A stretch of DNA of 64,000 nt from JAGWBF01 sp965116325 (GCA_965116325.1 OZ220675.1:496001-560000); one strand, 5' to 3'; positions 8,206 to 16,115 are shown, counted from the stretch's first letter. The notes: a model not told the origin generated them from the letters alone. Numbers and translations: made by a program.

Positions 8206-8787
8206 TCATCCGAATGGCACCTGGCTCTGCTCATGTTCGGCGCCGTTTCTCATTGGTGTGGGCGTTTCGCCCCTGGGCCGTTCGGCCCTGGCTTCCCCAG
8301 CGCTGCGGGCCATGGCAATGCGCCCGGTGCGCATCACTTCTCGAATTCCAAAGGGACGCAGCAGATTGTACATTGCATCGATCTTGTCTTCCCCGCTGGT
8401 AATCTCAATGATGAGAGATTGGGGGCTGACATCGACGATGTTGGCTCGGAAGATGTTCACGAGCTGGATGATCTCGCTGCGATTTGCGGGAGTGGCCCGG
8501 ACCTTGATCAACGCCACTTCCCGGGCGACGATCTCATCCTCCACCAGCTCCGACACCTTTACGACCTCGATGAGCTTGTTAAGCTGCTTGGTGACCTGTT
8601 CCATGGTGGCAATGTCGCCTTCGACCACAAAGGTCATGCGGGACAGGTTAGGCTGCTCGCTCCGTCCAACGGCCAAGCTGGCGATGTTGAAGCCCCGGCG
8701 CCGGAATAGGCTGGACACTCGGTTCAGGACGCCGGGCTGGTCCTGCACCAGCGCAACTATGGTGTGGCGTTCGGTTGCATCGCTCAT
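8206..8787 (-). CDS. ilvN: Acetolactate synthase small (regulatory) subunit
   Basis: This ACT-domain subunit activates the IlvB catalytic subunit and gives valine feedback inhibition. The N-terminus reads HTIVALVQDQPGVLNRVSSLFRRRGFNI, the standard ACT motif, and a second C-terminal ACT-like domain follows to about residue 160. The 193 residues include a charged, low-complexity tail of about 25 residues not typical of the family. Its ATG overlaps the ilvB stop by four bases (ATGA at 8784-8787), so translation is coupled. Confidence 0.95.
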   Translation of the reverse strand: MSDATERHTIVALVQDQPGVLNRVSSLFRRRGFNIASLAVGRSEQPNLSRMTFVVEGDIATMEQVTKQLNKLIEVVKVSELVEDEIVAREVALIKVRATPANRSEIIQLVNIFRANIVDVSPQSLIIEITSGEDKIDAMYNLLRPFGIREVMRTGRIAMARSAGEARAERPRGETPTPMRNGAEHEQSQVPFG

Positions 8788-10505
8788 GTGGCGGTCCCTT
8801 CGTTGCTGGCTTGGAAGGCGGGCTGCTGGTCCGGCTCTTCCAGCATCTCGGCCAAGCTCTCCCCCGCCGGTATCATGGGGAACACGTTCTCTTCAGGCTC
8901 CACGAGGAAGTCCACCACGACCGGCCCCGGCTCCATCATCGCCTGCCGTATCGACGACTCCACCTGGGACTTGTCGGTGACCCGGATTCCGGGGATGCCG
9001 TAGGCCTCGGCCAGCTTCACAAAGTCCGGGTTGGCGGAGTAGCTGGTTGCTGTATATACCTTGTCGTAGAAAAAGTCCTGCCACTGGCGCACCATGCCCA
9101 GGTAGCCGTTGTTCATGATGGCGAATTTGACGGCGATGTTGTTCTCGACGCAGGTTGCCAGGTCGCACAGGGTCATCTGGAACCCGCCGTCCCCGGCGAT
9201 GGACCAGACCACCTTGTCCGGCGCGCCCACCTTTGCGCCCATGGCCGCCGGCACCTCGAACCCCATGGCGCCCAAGCCTCCCGAGGTGATCAGGCTGTTG
9301 GGGTTCTTGAACCTGCAGTGCTGGGCCGCCCACATCTGGTGCTGGCCCACACCCGTGACAACCAGCGCGTTTCCGTCGGTAACGTCGGACAGGGTGCGCA
9401 AGATGTACTGGGGGAGCAGGTGGTCCGTCTCCCGTATCCGGTGGGAGGGATGCTCCGCTCGCATATCTTCGACCTGCTGGACCCACTCGGGGTGCACCGT
9501 GGCTTGAACATGGGGAAGCAGCGCCTGCAGGACACGCTTAAGGTCGCCGACGATGGGCACCGTCGCCTTGACGTTCTTGCTGATCTCCGACGGATCGACG
9601 TCGATATGGACAACCTTGGCGTTGGGGGCGAAGTCGGACAACCGGCCGGTCACCCTGTCGTCGAAGCGCATGCCAAGGGAGATGAGCAGGTCAGCCTCGT
9701 TAATGGCCATGCTGGCGTAGGCCATCCCGTGCATCCCGGGCATTCCGACGTTCAGGAAGTGCTCCGACGGGAAGGAACTTATGCCCAGAAGGGTCGTGAC
9801 CACCGGTATCTGGGCCCTCTCCGCCAGCTCAAGCACCTCCTCGTAGGCCCGGGAGATGATGATGCCGTGCCCCGCCAGGATCAGCGGACGTTGGGCCTCG
9901 GCGATGAGTTGGGCAGCCTTCTGTATCTGGGAAGGATGCCCGTCCATGGTCGGCTTGTACCCCGGCAGGTCCACATCGTCGGGGTAAGAGAATTCGGCCT
10001 GCTCGTTGAGCAGGACATCCTTGGGGATGTCGATAAGCACGGGGCCGGGCCGGCCTGTGCTGGCGATGTAGAATGCATTCTTGATTGCCTGGGGTATCTC
10101 CGCAGCCGACATGACCAGGTAGTTGTGCTTGGTGACCGGCAGGGTGATGCCCGTCATGTCCGTTTCCTGGAAGGCATCCTTGCCGATGGCTGCCCTTGGG
10201 ACCTGGCCCGTAATGGCCACGATTGGGATGGAGTCCATCTGTGCGGACGCGATGCCCGTAACCAGGTTGGTTGCCCCGGGACCCGATGTGGCCATGCACA
10301 CGCCCACCTTGCCCGTCACCCTGGCATAGCCGTCGGCTGCCATGGCAGCCGCCTGTTCATGGCGTACCAGTATGTGGCGCAACTGGGGGTATTCGGGCAT
10401 CGCCCCGTACAAAGGCAGGATCGCCCCGCCGGGTATGCCGAAAGCTACGTCTACGTTCTCCCGGAGAAGACTCTCGCAGACTATCTGGGCACCTGTCAGC
10501 TTCAT
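8784..10505 (-). CDS. ilvB: Acetolactate synthase large (catalytic) subunit
   Basis: This thiamine diphosphate enzyme makes acetolactate and acetohydroxybutyrate. The 573-residue protein has the cofactor-activating glutamate in VRHEQAAAMAADGYAR, a central FAD-type domain, and the ThDP motif GDGGFQMTLCDL ending in NNGYLGMVRQWQ. Length and order match the biosynthetic AHAS large subunit rather than the catabolic AlsS, and the adjacent ACT subunit agrees. It is the first gene after the T-box leader. Confidence 0.97.
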   Translation of the reverse strand: MKLTGAQIVCESLLRENVDVAFGIPGGAILPLYGAMPEYPQLRHILVRHEQAAAMAADGYARVTGKVGVCMATSGPGATNLVTGIASAQMDSIPIVAITGQVPRAAIGKDAFQETDMTGITLPVTKHNYLVMSAAEIPQAIKNAFYIASTGRPGPVLIDIPKDVLLNEQAEFSYPDDVDLPGYKPTMDGHPSQIQKAAQLIAEAQRPLILAGHGIIISRAYEEVLELAERAQIPVVTTLLGISSFPSEHFLNVGMPGMHGMAYASMAINEADLLISLGMRFDDRVTGRLSDFAPNAKVVHIDVDPSEISKNVKATVPIVGDLKRVLQALLPHVQATVHPEWVQQVEDMRAEHPSHRIRETDHLLPQYILRTLSDVTDGNALVVTGVGQHQMWAAQHCRFKNPNSLITSGGLGAMGFEVPAAMGAKVGAPDKVVWSIAGDGGFQMTLCDLATCVENNIAVKFAIMNNGYLGMVRQWQDFFYDKVYTATSYSANPDFVKLAEAYGIPGIRVTDKSQVESSIRQAMMEPGPVVVDFLVEPEENVFPMIPAGESLAEMLEEPDQQPAFQASNEGTAT

Positions 10506-10522
10506 TATGTAACCTCGCTGCG

Positions 10523-10792
10523 CCTTATAAAAAACGACCCGTCCTGAAGGGACGGGTCGTTTCCCGCGGTACCACCCTTATTCTCGGTGATCATGATCAC
10601 CAGAGCACCTCTGCGACATTAACGGCGTCGACCGCCCTTCCCTACTTTGAAACCGGAAAGCCGGTGTGTTCAGGAGGGCCGCTCGGGGGCGAGTTGAGGA
10701 TTTCGCAGTCACCGGCCTTCCACCTGTGGCCGGCTCTCTGGGGGCGCTCTATCCCTACTACTCCCCTTCAGGCGCGGAACTATTGACTTGCT
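10523..10792 (-). promoter_or_regulatory. T-box riboswitch leader of the ilvB operon
   Basis: On the minus strand the invariant T-box sequence AGGGTGGTACCGCGG lies at 10578-10564. It is followed at once by a strong terminator hairpin and U-run, the standard antiterminator/terminator pair of a tRNA-sensing leader. Upstream, an AGTA (on the 5' side) and a GAA (10704-10702) fit the loop-E motif around the specifier. The triplet after GAA is ATC (10701-10699), which reads isoleucine; the next triplet, CTC, would read leucine. A T-box lets uncharged tRNA switch on the downstream genes. The T-box identity is clear; the specifier is inferred. Confidence 0.92.
10528..10560 (-). terminator. Intrinsic terminator within the T-box leader
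   Basis: ACGACCCGTCC (10534-10544) pairs perfectly with GGACGGGTCGT (10550-10560) around TGAAG. On the minus strand the stem is followed by TTTTTT. It directly follows the T-box motif, so it is the conditional terminator. Confidence 0.93.
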
Positions 10793-10798
10793 TGTACA

Positions 10799-10827
10799 AT
10801 TCTAAGCATCCAACAAAGATTTGTAAA
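10799..10827 (-). promoter_or_regulatory. Promoter of the ilv-leu operon
   Basis: On the minus strand, -35 TTTACA (10827-10822), a 17-base spacer and -10 TAGAAT (10804-10799) put the start of transcription near 10791, just ahead of the T-box stem I. Matches are 5/6 and 5/6. Confidence 0.75.
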
Positions 10828-10896
10828 GGGTTCCAAGTAGTGATTCAGAACTTCTGGTCGCCCGCCTCAGGGCAGGCGACCGCCACCAATCGATAG

Positions 10897-11793
10897 ATGT
10901 ACTGGATTTCGGCAGCCCTGGGCAGCTCCGTGATTTTCGGGGCCATGAACATTGCGGACCGGATTCTGCTCAGCCGACACTTTCCCATAGTATCCGTCTT
11001 CTTCATCTGGGAAGGCATTTTCCTCGCCACCTCGGGGACGACTGTGCTGCTCATCGCCGGCATCCCCGACTCGGGCGAGGGCATCCTGCTGGCCTACTCG
11101 TCGGGCCTCATCTGGGGAATGGGCCTGATGTGCGTGTTCCTGGGGTTCCGCATGGAGGAGGCCTCCCGGGTCGTAGCCATCTACCAGACCTTCCCTGTGT
11201 TCGTGGCCATCCTGGCCCTCATATTCCTGGACGAGGTGCTGAACGCCGGACAGTGGGTTGGCATCCTGGCCGTGGTGGTGGGAGCCGTCGCCATCTCCTT
11301 CCGGGGTTCTCTGAAGTCGGGCTTGATAAGGTTCAATCGCTCCCTGCCCGTGCTGATCGCCTCCAGCCTTCTAATAGCGGTGGGGTTGCTGATCAGCAAG
11401 CCTGCCCTGGACCTGATGCCCGTTTATGACGTCTTCATGTTCCGCGCTTTGGGAATGGCATCCATCTTCCTGCTGTTCTTCCGCCCCAGGCACCTGTCAG
11501 GCCTCCGCGACTCTCTCAGAAAGAAGAGGGTCATGGGAATGTTCGTGATGGCTGAGTTGGTGGGCAGCAACCTGGCCCTATCCATGGTGCTGATAGCCAC
11601 CGACCTGGGCCCCGTGTCCCTGGTGTCATCCCTGCTGGCCACCAGGCCCCTGTTCGTGTTCGCCTACAGCACCATCCTGAGCACACCCCAGCTCCATGTG
11701 CTGGACGAACCGATCAGGAAAGAGGTGCTCCTGCAGAAGTCCATCTCCGTGGCCGTCATCATCGCCGGCGTCTGCATGGTCAGCCTGTGGTAG
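10897..11793 (+). CDS. DMT-superfamily (EamA-like) permease
   Basis: This 298-residue, highly hydrophobic protein has about ten membrane segments arranged as two EamA-like halves: roughly residues 1-135, ending in GILAVVVGAVAISF, and 145-295, ending in SVAVIIAGVCMVSL. EamA proteins export metabolites or amino acids in the inner membrane; no substrate can be assigned here. It is transcribed away from the ilv operon and its upstream region overlaps that operon's promoter. The next gene downstream is over 500 bases away, so it is probably monocistronic. A metabolite exporter is the family expectation only. Confidence 0.85.
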   Translation: MYWISAALGSSVIFGAMNIADRILLSRHFPIVSVFFIWEGIFLATSGTTVLLIAGIPDSGEGILLAYSSGLIWGMGLMCVFLGFRMEEASRVVAIYQTFPVFVAILALIFLDEVLNAGQWVGILAVVVGAVAISFRGSLKSGLIRFNRSLPVLIASSLLIAVGLLISKPALDLMPVYDVFMFRALGMASIFLLFFRPRHLSGLRDSLRKKRVMGMFVMAELVGSNLALSMVLIATDLGPVSLVSSLLATRPLFVFAYSTILSTPQLHVLDEPIRKEVLLQKSISVAVIIAGVCMVSLW

Positions 11794-11867
11794 GGGGCTT
11801 CCTTGACCCTTTCCCGACAAGGTCAATGGGCCATCAGACCCCCTCACCAGAAACTAGCCCCACATAT

Positions 11868-11896
11868 CGTCATTGCGGCGGAGGCCGCAATCCAGG
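11868..11896 (+). repeat. Dispersed palindromic repeat A, copy 1
   Basis: CATTGCGGCGGAGGCCGCAATCC forms a palindrome (ATTGCGGC / GCCGCAAT). It is the inverse of the copies at 11977 and 12181. It lies in the 11794-12327 spacer, where I see no gene; that spacer is almost entirely repeat copies. Confidence 0.8.
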
Positions 11897-11976
11897 AAAG
11901 TCCAATATATGGACTAGGCTCCCCAATGCATTACCCACTGCAACAATAGAGCCACTCTGAAAACCGCAGAGTTCCG

Positions 11977-12007
11977 CCTTGGATTGCGGCCTTCGCCGCA
12001 ATGACGG
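11977..12007 (-). repeat. Dispersed palindromic repeat A, copy 2
   Basis: GGATTGCGGCCTTCGCCG and the following CAATGACGG are the reverse complement of copy 1 with one difference in the loop (GAAG versus GGAG). Confidence 0.85.
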
Positions 12008-12031
12008 AGGGCCCTTCGTCACACCCTACCA

Positions 12032-12090
12032 TCCGTTCGCCCTTCGATTTCCCCCTTCGAGAGCCTCAGGACAGGCTCAGGGCGAACCGA
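12032..12090 (+). repeat. Dispersed repeat C (CCTTCGA / CTCAGG type), copy 1
   Basis: The segment CCGTTCGCCCTTCGATTTCC is followed by a CCTTCGAGAGCCTCAGGACAGG-type palindromic stretch ending GGGCGAACCGA. A related, shorter copy stands at 14097-14137 on the other side of the next two genes. Confidence 0.65.
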
Positions 12091-12106
12091 CAGCCCGGAC
12101 GGGACA

Positions 12107-12135
12107 CGTAGACTCCCGCTTTCGCGGGAGTGACG
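12107..12135 (+). repeat. Dispersed palindromic repeat B, copy 1
   Basis: The 29-base unit CGTAGACTCCCGCTTTCGCG + GGAGTGACG contains the palindrome CTCCCGC/GCGGGAG. An exact inverted copy is at 14048-14076. Confidence 0.9.
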
Positions 12136-12180
12136 GGAATGGGAGTCGGGATTTGGCGCGCTGGTCCCGGCCTGGATTTT

Positions 12181-12209
12181 CTGGATTGCGGCCTTCGCCG
12201 CAATGACGG
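12181..12209 (-). repeat. Dispersed palindromic repeat A, copy 3
   Basis: The unit is CTGGATTGCGGCCTTCGCCG + CAATGACGG, identical in its 27-base core to copy 2 and in the same orientation. Confidence 0.85.
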
Positions 12210-12327
12210 GGCAGCGCTCCCCGGTAGCCTCCCTCCACTTGAAGAGGCTTCAGGCGCTATGTCTCACAGCTTGGGCAGCGTGTAACGGTCCTGTCTGGTA
12301 AACTCTGGCTGACAGACTGAGCACAGA

Positions 12328-13404
12328 ATGGTCTCGAAAGCAGGTGCAATCATGACCTATGAGACGGGGGCGCTGATGTCCGGGCGGGTGGATGCCGACG
12401 GCATCGAAGATGCCATGGAGATGTGCTACAGCAGGGGCTGGACCGACGGCCTACCCGTGGTGCCTCCCACCGAAGAGAAGGTCATGCGCTTCCTGGAAAT
12501 GGCTGACCGGCGCGCCTCGGACGTCATCGGCGTCGAGCCCGTGCGCGGGCGGGTCATCACCGCCGAGAAGGTGGCCATCAACGCCGTCATGGCGGGCTGC
12601 CTGCCCGAGTACATGCCCGTGGTCATGGCTGCAGTGGAGTGCATGGTGCAGCCCCAGTACAACCTCCACGGCAGCTCGGCCAGCACCGGAGGCTCCGCGC
12701 CCCTGATCGTCGTCAACGGCCCGGTGCGCCACCGCCTTGGCTTCGCCAGCAGCCACAACATCTTCGGACCTGGCCCCGACCGCCGGGCCAACGCCACCGT
12801 GGGCCGGGCTGTCCGCCTCCTGCTCATCAACGTGCTGGAAAATCATCCAGGCGTGCTGGACCGCTCTACCCTGGGACACCCGGGCAAGTACACCTACTGC
12901 ATCGCCGAGGATGAGGAGAACAGCCCCTGGGAGCCCCTGCATGTGGAGCGGGCGTTCTCCCCCGAGGCCAGCACCGTGACCCTGTTCACATCCCTGGGAC
13001 CAACCCAGCTTGAGTCCCGGCCCGCCGGCACCGCCGAGGCGATGTTGACGGGGGCCATCGACAGCATGATGGGCTTCGGGCACGGGCATGGGGAGCTGCT
13101 GCTCATGGTGTCACAGGAGCACGGAGGCTTCTTCAGGGCGGCCGGCTGGGACAAGGCCCAGGTGCGGGAGTTCGTCCACCAGCGGGCACGGCGCACAGCC
13201 TCGGACTGGGCATCCGTCTATAAGGGGGAGGTACCCCCGGCAGGCTCGGAGAACGAGATGGTCCCCGTCCTGCTGCGCCCAGAGTCCCTGGTGCTCCTGG
13301 CAGGAGGTGAGCCCGGCGGGCCCTGGTCTTGCCTGGTGCCCCGGTGGTCCAAGGGGGTCGGCTCCCTTTCGGTGAGCCGCGAAATCGATATGCGGAACCT
13401 GTAG
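12328..13404 (+). CDS. Conserved protein of unknown function, partner of the UGSC selenoprotein
   Basis: I cannot name a function. The 358-residue protein starts with ERxxDGLPVVPPT-like sequence (GWTDGLPVVPPTEEKV, about residues 37-52) and has several Gly- and Ser-rich loops (HGSSASTGGSAPLIVVNGP; GFGHGHGELLLMVSQEHG). It contains three cysteines, none in a CxxC motif. No signal peptide or membrane segment is seen. It is followed 66 bases later by the selenoprotein gene, which has its own extended -10. GTG/ATG choice is open: ATG 12328 or ATG 12352, the second with an AGGTG at good spacing. A TGGTAAACT at 12296-12304 may be its -10. A redox or thiol-related role is suggested only by its neighbour. 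Confidence 0.75.
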   Translation: MVSKAGAIMTYETGALMSGRVDADGIEDAMEMCYSRGWTDGLPVVPPTEEKVMRFLEMADRRASDVIGVEPVRGRVITAEKVAINAVMAGCLPEYMPVVMAAVECMVQPQYNLHGSSASTGGSAPLIVVNGPVRHRLGFASSHNIFGPGPDRRANATVGRAVRLLLINVLENHPGVLDRSTLGHPGKYTYCIAEDEENSPWEPLHVERAFSPEASTVTLFTSLGPTQLESRPAGTAEAMLTGAIDSMMGFGHGHGELLLMVSQEHGGFFRAAGWDKAQVREFVHQRARRTASDWASVYKGEVPPAGSENEMVPVLLRPESLVLLAGGEPGGPWSCLVPRWSKGVGSLSVSREIDMRNL

Positions 13405-13433
13405 AAGACGGCGCATTCCGAGAGTGCCCCCGG

Positions 13434-13442
13434 TGGTATAAT
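13434..13442 (+). promoter_or_regulatory. Extended -10 promoter element of the UGSC gene
   Basis: TGGTATAAT is a perfect -10 with the TGn extension, 28 bases before the ATG at 13471. No convincing -35 is seen, as expected for extended -10 promoters. Confidence 0.65.
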
Positions 13443-13470
13443 GACGCCAACCTGAAGGGAGAGTGGCAGC

Positions 13471-14013
13471 ATGGTCATCGAAGCGACGAAAGTAACGTTC
13501 CTGGACCCAACGGTGGAAGCCATGCCCGACCGCACCAACATGGCGCCCCGGCCCGCCAACCTGGACGGGGCCATGGTCGGCTTACTCGCCAACGGCAAGC
13601 GCAACGCCGACAAGCTGCTGGAAGCGGTCTACACACTGCTGGATGAGCGCTACGAGCTGAAGGGCGCCGTCCGGGTGAACAAGGGAGATGCCTCGCGGCC
13701 CGCGCCTGATCCGGTGGTGGAGGAGCTACTGCGGAAGTGCGACCTGGTGATCACCGCGACAGGTGATTGAGGGTCCTGCAGCTCGTGCAGTGTGCACGAT
13801 GCAATAAGCGTTGAGAAGGCAGGCAAGCCGGCAGCAGCCATATGCACCGAGCCCTTCGTACCCACGGGGCGGTCAATAGCCAAGATACGGGGCATCGACG
13901 GCTATCCCTTCGCCGTGGTGACCCATCCGGTGGGAAGCGTGGAGGATGCTGTTGTGATGGAGCGGGCGCATCAAGCCCTACCCAGGGTGCTGGAGATACT
14001 GCTGGCTAAGTAG
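13471..14013 (+). CDS. UGSC-family selenoprotein (in-frame TGA = selenocysteine)
   Basis: The reading frame from ATG 13471 runs 99 codons to TGA 13768-13770 and continues in the same frame to TAG 14011-14013, giving 180 residues if TGA is read as selenocysteine (residue 100). The residues around it read ATGD-U-GSCSSCSVHDA. This is the U-G-S-C motif that names the UGSC (seleno)protein family, plus a second CSSC. The downstream part (CTEPFVPTGRSIAKIRG... HPVG) continues the same domain, and no start with a ribosome site exists after the TGA. A SECIS-like hairpin begins seven bases after the TGA. A redox role is inferred from the UxxC motif; the family's reaction is unknown to me. No sel gene is in the window. 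Confidence 0.88.
13777..13803 (+). promoter_or_regulatory. Candidate bacterial SECIS element
   Basis: TCGTGCA (13783-13789) pairs perfectly with TGCACGA (13793-13799), with GTG at the tip, so the apical loop presents G and U. A lower stem TGC (13777-13779)/GCA (13801-13803) extends it across a small internal loop. It sits directly 3' of the TGA at 13768-13770 inside the coding region, which is where bacterial SECIS hairpins that bind SelB lie. Confidence 0.7.
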
Positions 14014-14047
14014 GCCCCTCACCCCAACCTCTCTCACATCCCGGCAC

Positions 14048-14076
14048 CGTCACTCCCGCGAAAGCGGGAGTCTACG
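14048..14076 (-). repeat. Dispersed palindromic repeat B, copy 2 (inverted)
   Basis: This is an exact 29-base reverse complement of 12107-12135. With copy 1 it brackets the 12328-14013 gene pair as inverted repeats. Confidence 0.9.
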
Positions 14077-14096
14077 CCCCCACAGCACAATTGCGG

Positions 14097-14137
14097 TTGT
14101 CCGTTCCCCTTCGATTTCCCTCAGGACGAACGGACAA
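14097..14137 (+). repeat. Dispersed repeat C, copy 2
   Basis: TTGTCCGTT (14097-14105) pairs with AACGGACAA (14129-14137). The middle, CCCTTCGATTTCCCTCAGGA, resembles the copy at 12032-12090. Confidence 0.65.
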
Positions 14138-14180
14138 TCCGCCCAGAGCATGTTCCCGCACCACACGGCGAAGTCAGAGC

Positions 14181-16115
14181 CTAGACGTCCAGCTCCTTGA
14201 CGCTGCGGGCATGGGTGTTGATGAACTCCTTGCGGGGCGCTACCTCATCACCCATCAGGTCGGTAAAGGTGTCGTCAGCCTCCATGGCATCATCTATAGA
14301 CACCTGGAGCATGGTGCGGGTGTCGGGATTCATGGTGGTCTCCCAGAGCTGGTCCGGGTTCATCTCACCCAAGCCCTTGTACCTCTGAACCATGACGCTG
14401 CGCTTGCCGTTCATTGAGGCGACAAGCTTCTCCTTGTGGGCATCGCTGAAGGCGTAGTTGGCGTTTTTGCCGGACTGGACACGATAGAGGGGCGGCTGGG
14501 CAATGAAGAGGTGTCCGCTCTTGATTAGCTCCTCCATCCGGCGGAAGAAGAAGGTGAGGAGCAGGGTGCGGATGTGGGAGCCGTCCACATCGGCGTCGGT
14601 CATGATGATGACCTTGTGGTACCGCAGCTTCTCCAGGTTGAACTCTTCGCCCTCGCCGGCCCCCAGGGCGGCGATGAGGGCACGAATCTCTTCGTGGCCC
14701 AGGATCTTGTCCGGCTGACGCAGCACCCGCTCCACGTTGAGTATCTTGCCTTTGAGGGGAAGAATGGCCTGGAAGCGCCGGTCCCGGCCCATCTTGGCTG
14801 AGCCGCCGGCGGACTCGCCCTCCACCACGTATATTTCGGAAAGCTCGGGGTTGCGCTCGGAGCAGTCGGCCAGCTTGCCGGGCAGAGAGGAGCCGTCCAG
14901 CGCGTTCTTGCGTATGACCAGCTCCCGGGCCTTCTTGGCCGCTTCCCGGGCCTTCTGGGCAGTGACGCAGTTCTCGATAATCCTCTTGCCTTCGGCAAGG
15001 TGCTCTTCCAGGTACTGGGACAAAGACTCGCCTACCAGGGTCTCCACGATGCTCTTGACCTCGGCATTCCCCAGCTTGGTCTTGGTCTGACCCTCGAACT
15101 GGGGGTCGGTCAGCTTGAGGCTTATGACCGCGGTGAGTCCTTCCCGGACATCCTCTCCCGACAGGTTCGCCTGGTCGTCCTTCAGCAGCTTCTGCTTGCG
15201 CCCGTAGTCGTTGATTACGCGCGTGACCGCTGCGCGGAAGCCGGTGAGGTGGGTGCCCCCCTCCTCGGTGGGGATGCAATTGGCGAAGGACAGGACGTGC
15301 TCGTTGTAGCCGTCGTTGTACTGGATAGAAGCTTCGACTATGGTGTCATCCACAGACTTCTGCATGTAGAAGGGCTTGTCCTGTAGCACTTTGCGATGGC
15401 TGTTGATGCTTCGCACCAGGCTGGCGAGACCACCATCGAAGTAGTAGCTGCGCTCTATGTCTCCGTCTCGCTCATCCTCGTGCCAGTAGCTGGTGAAATG
15501 CACCTCAAGGCCCTTGTTCAGGTAAGCGATCTGCTTAAAGTGGGCAGTCAGCACATCGAAGTCGTATTCAACGTCTGTGAATATCTCCTCGTCGGGCAGG
15601 AATCGGATGGATGTGCCCGAGGATGCGGCGCCGTCTGTGGCTTGGCGCTCCTTGCTCATGGTCCCGGTAGATATGCCGCGACTGTACTCCTGGGTGGCCA
15701 CCACTCCGTCCCGGCGTACCTCCACCTCCATGTGGGCGGACAGAGCGTTGACAACCGAGGCGCCCACGCCATGAAGACCGCCGGACACCTTATAGGCCCC
15801 GCCTCCGAACTTGGCCCCTGCGTGGAGGGTGGTCATGACCGTTTCCAGGGCCGTGAGCCCGGTGGTGGGATGGATGTCTATGGGTATGCCGCGTCCATCG
15901 TCGAAGACGTGGACGATGCCATCTTTCTGGATCGTTATGTCAACGCCGGAACAGTGCCCGGCCATCGCTTCATCAACGCTGTTGTCCACGATCTCGTAGA
16001 TCAGGTGATGAAGGCCCCTCTGGTCGGTGCTTCCGATGTACATCCCGGGTCTTCGACGTACGGCCTCCAAGCCCTGAAGAACCTGGATGTCCTTGGCAGT
16101 GTACTTTACCGTCAT
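14181..16115 (-). CDS. gyrB: DNA gyrase subunit B
   Basis: GyrB is the ATPase subunit of the topoisomerase that adds negative supercoils. The 644-residue protein has the GHKL ATP site in order: EAVRRRPGMYIGS, EIVDNSVDEAMAGH, DDGRGIPIDIH and GGLHGVGASVVNALS. These are followed by the transducer domain and the TOPRIM domain with EGESAGGSAKMGRDRRFQA and IMTDADVDGSHIRTLLL. The C-terminus has the gyrase QRYKGLGEMNPDQLWETTM. Length and motifs suit GyrB; a ParE paralog cannot be strictly excluded without gyrA/parC context. It has its own promoter. Confidence 0.95.
   Translation of the reverse strand: MTVKYTAKDIQVLQGLEAVRRRPGMYIGSTDQRGLHHLIYEIVDNSVDEAMAGHCSGVDITIQKDGIVHVFDDGRGIPIDIHPTTGLTALETVMTTLHAGAKFGGGAYKVSGGLHGVGASVVNALSAHMEVEVRRDGVVATQEYSRGISTGTMSKERQATDGAASSGTSIRFLPDEEIFTDVEYDFDVLTAHFKQIAYLNKGLEVHFTSYWHEDERDGDIERSYYFDGGLASLVRSINSHRKVLQDKPFYMQKSVDDTIVEASIQYNDGYNEHVLSFANCIPTEEGGTHLTGFRAAVTRVINDYGRKQKLLKDDQANLSGEDVREGLTAVISLKLTDPQFEGQTKTKLGNAEVKSIVETLVGESLSQYLEEHLAEGKRIIENCVTAQKAREAAKKARELVIRKNALDGSSLPGKLADCSERNPELSEIYVVEGESAGGSAKMGRDRRFQAILPLKGKILNVERVLRQPDKILGHEEIRALIAALGAGEGEEFNLEKLRYHKVIIMTDADVDGSHIRTLLLTFFFRRMEELIKSGHLFIAQPPLYRVQSGKNANYAFSDAHKEKLVASMNGKRSVMVQRYKGLGEMNPDQLWETTMNPDTRTMLQVSIDDAMEADDTFTDLMGDEVAPRKEFINTHARSVKELDV

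Noticed and set aside
8775..10547. Long open frame on the plus strand opposite ilvB
   Set aside because: It is antisense to a clear acetolactate synthase and has no family features.
11979..12206. Small gene within the repeat-rich spacer
   Set aside because: It is formed by three palindromic repeats and reads low-complexity peptide.
13768..13770. Nonsense mutation or pseudogene at the TGA
   Set aside because: Both sides are conserved-looking and the next residues complete the UGSC motif; no frameshift is needed.
13792..14013. Separate small gene after the TGA
   Set aside because: It has no ribosome site, its GTG lies in the SECIS loop, and it is the in-frame continuation of the UGSC gene.
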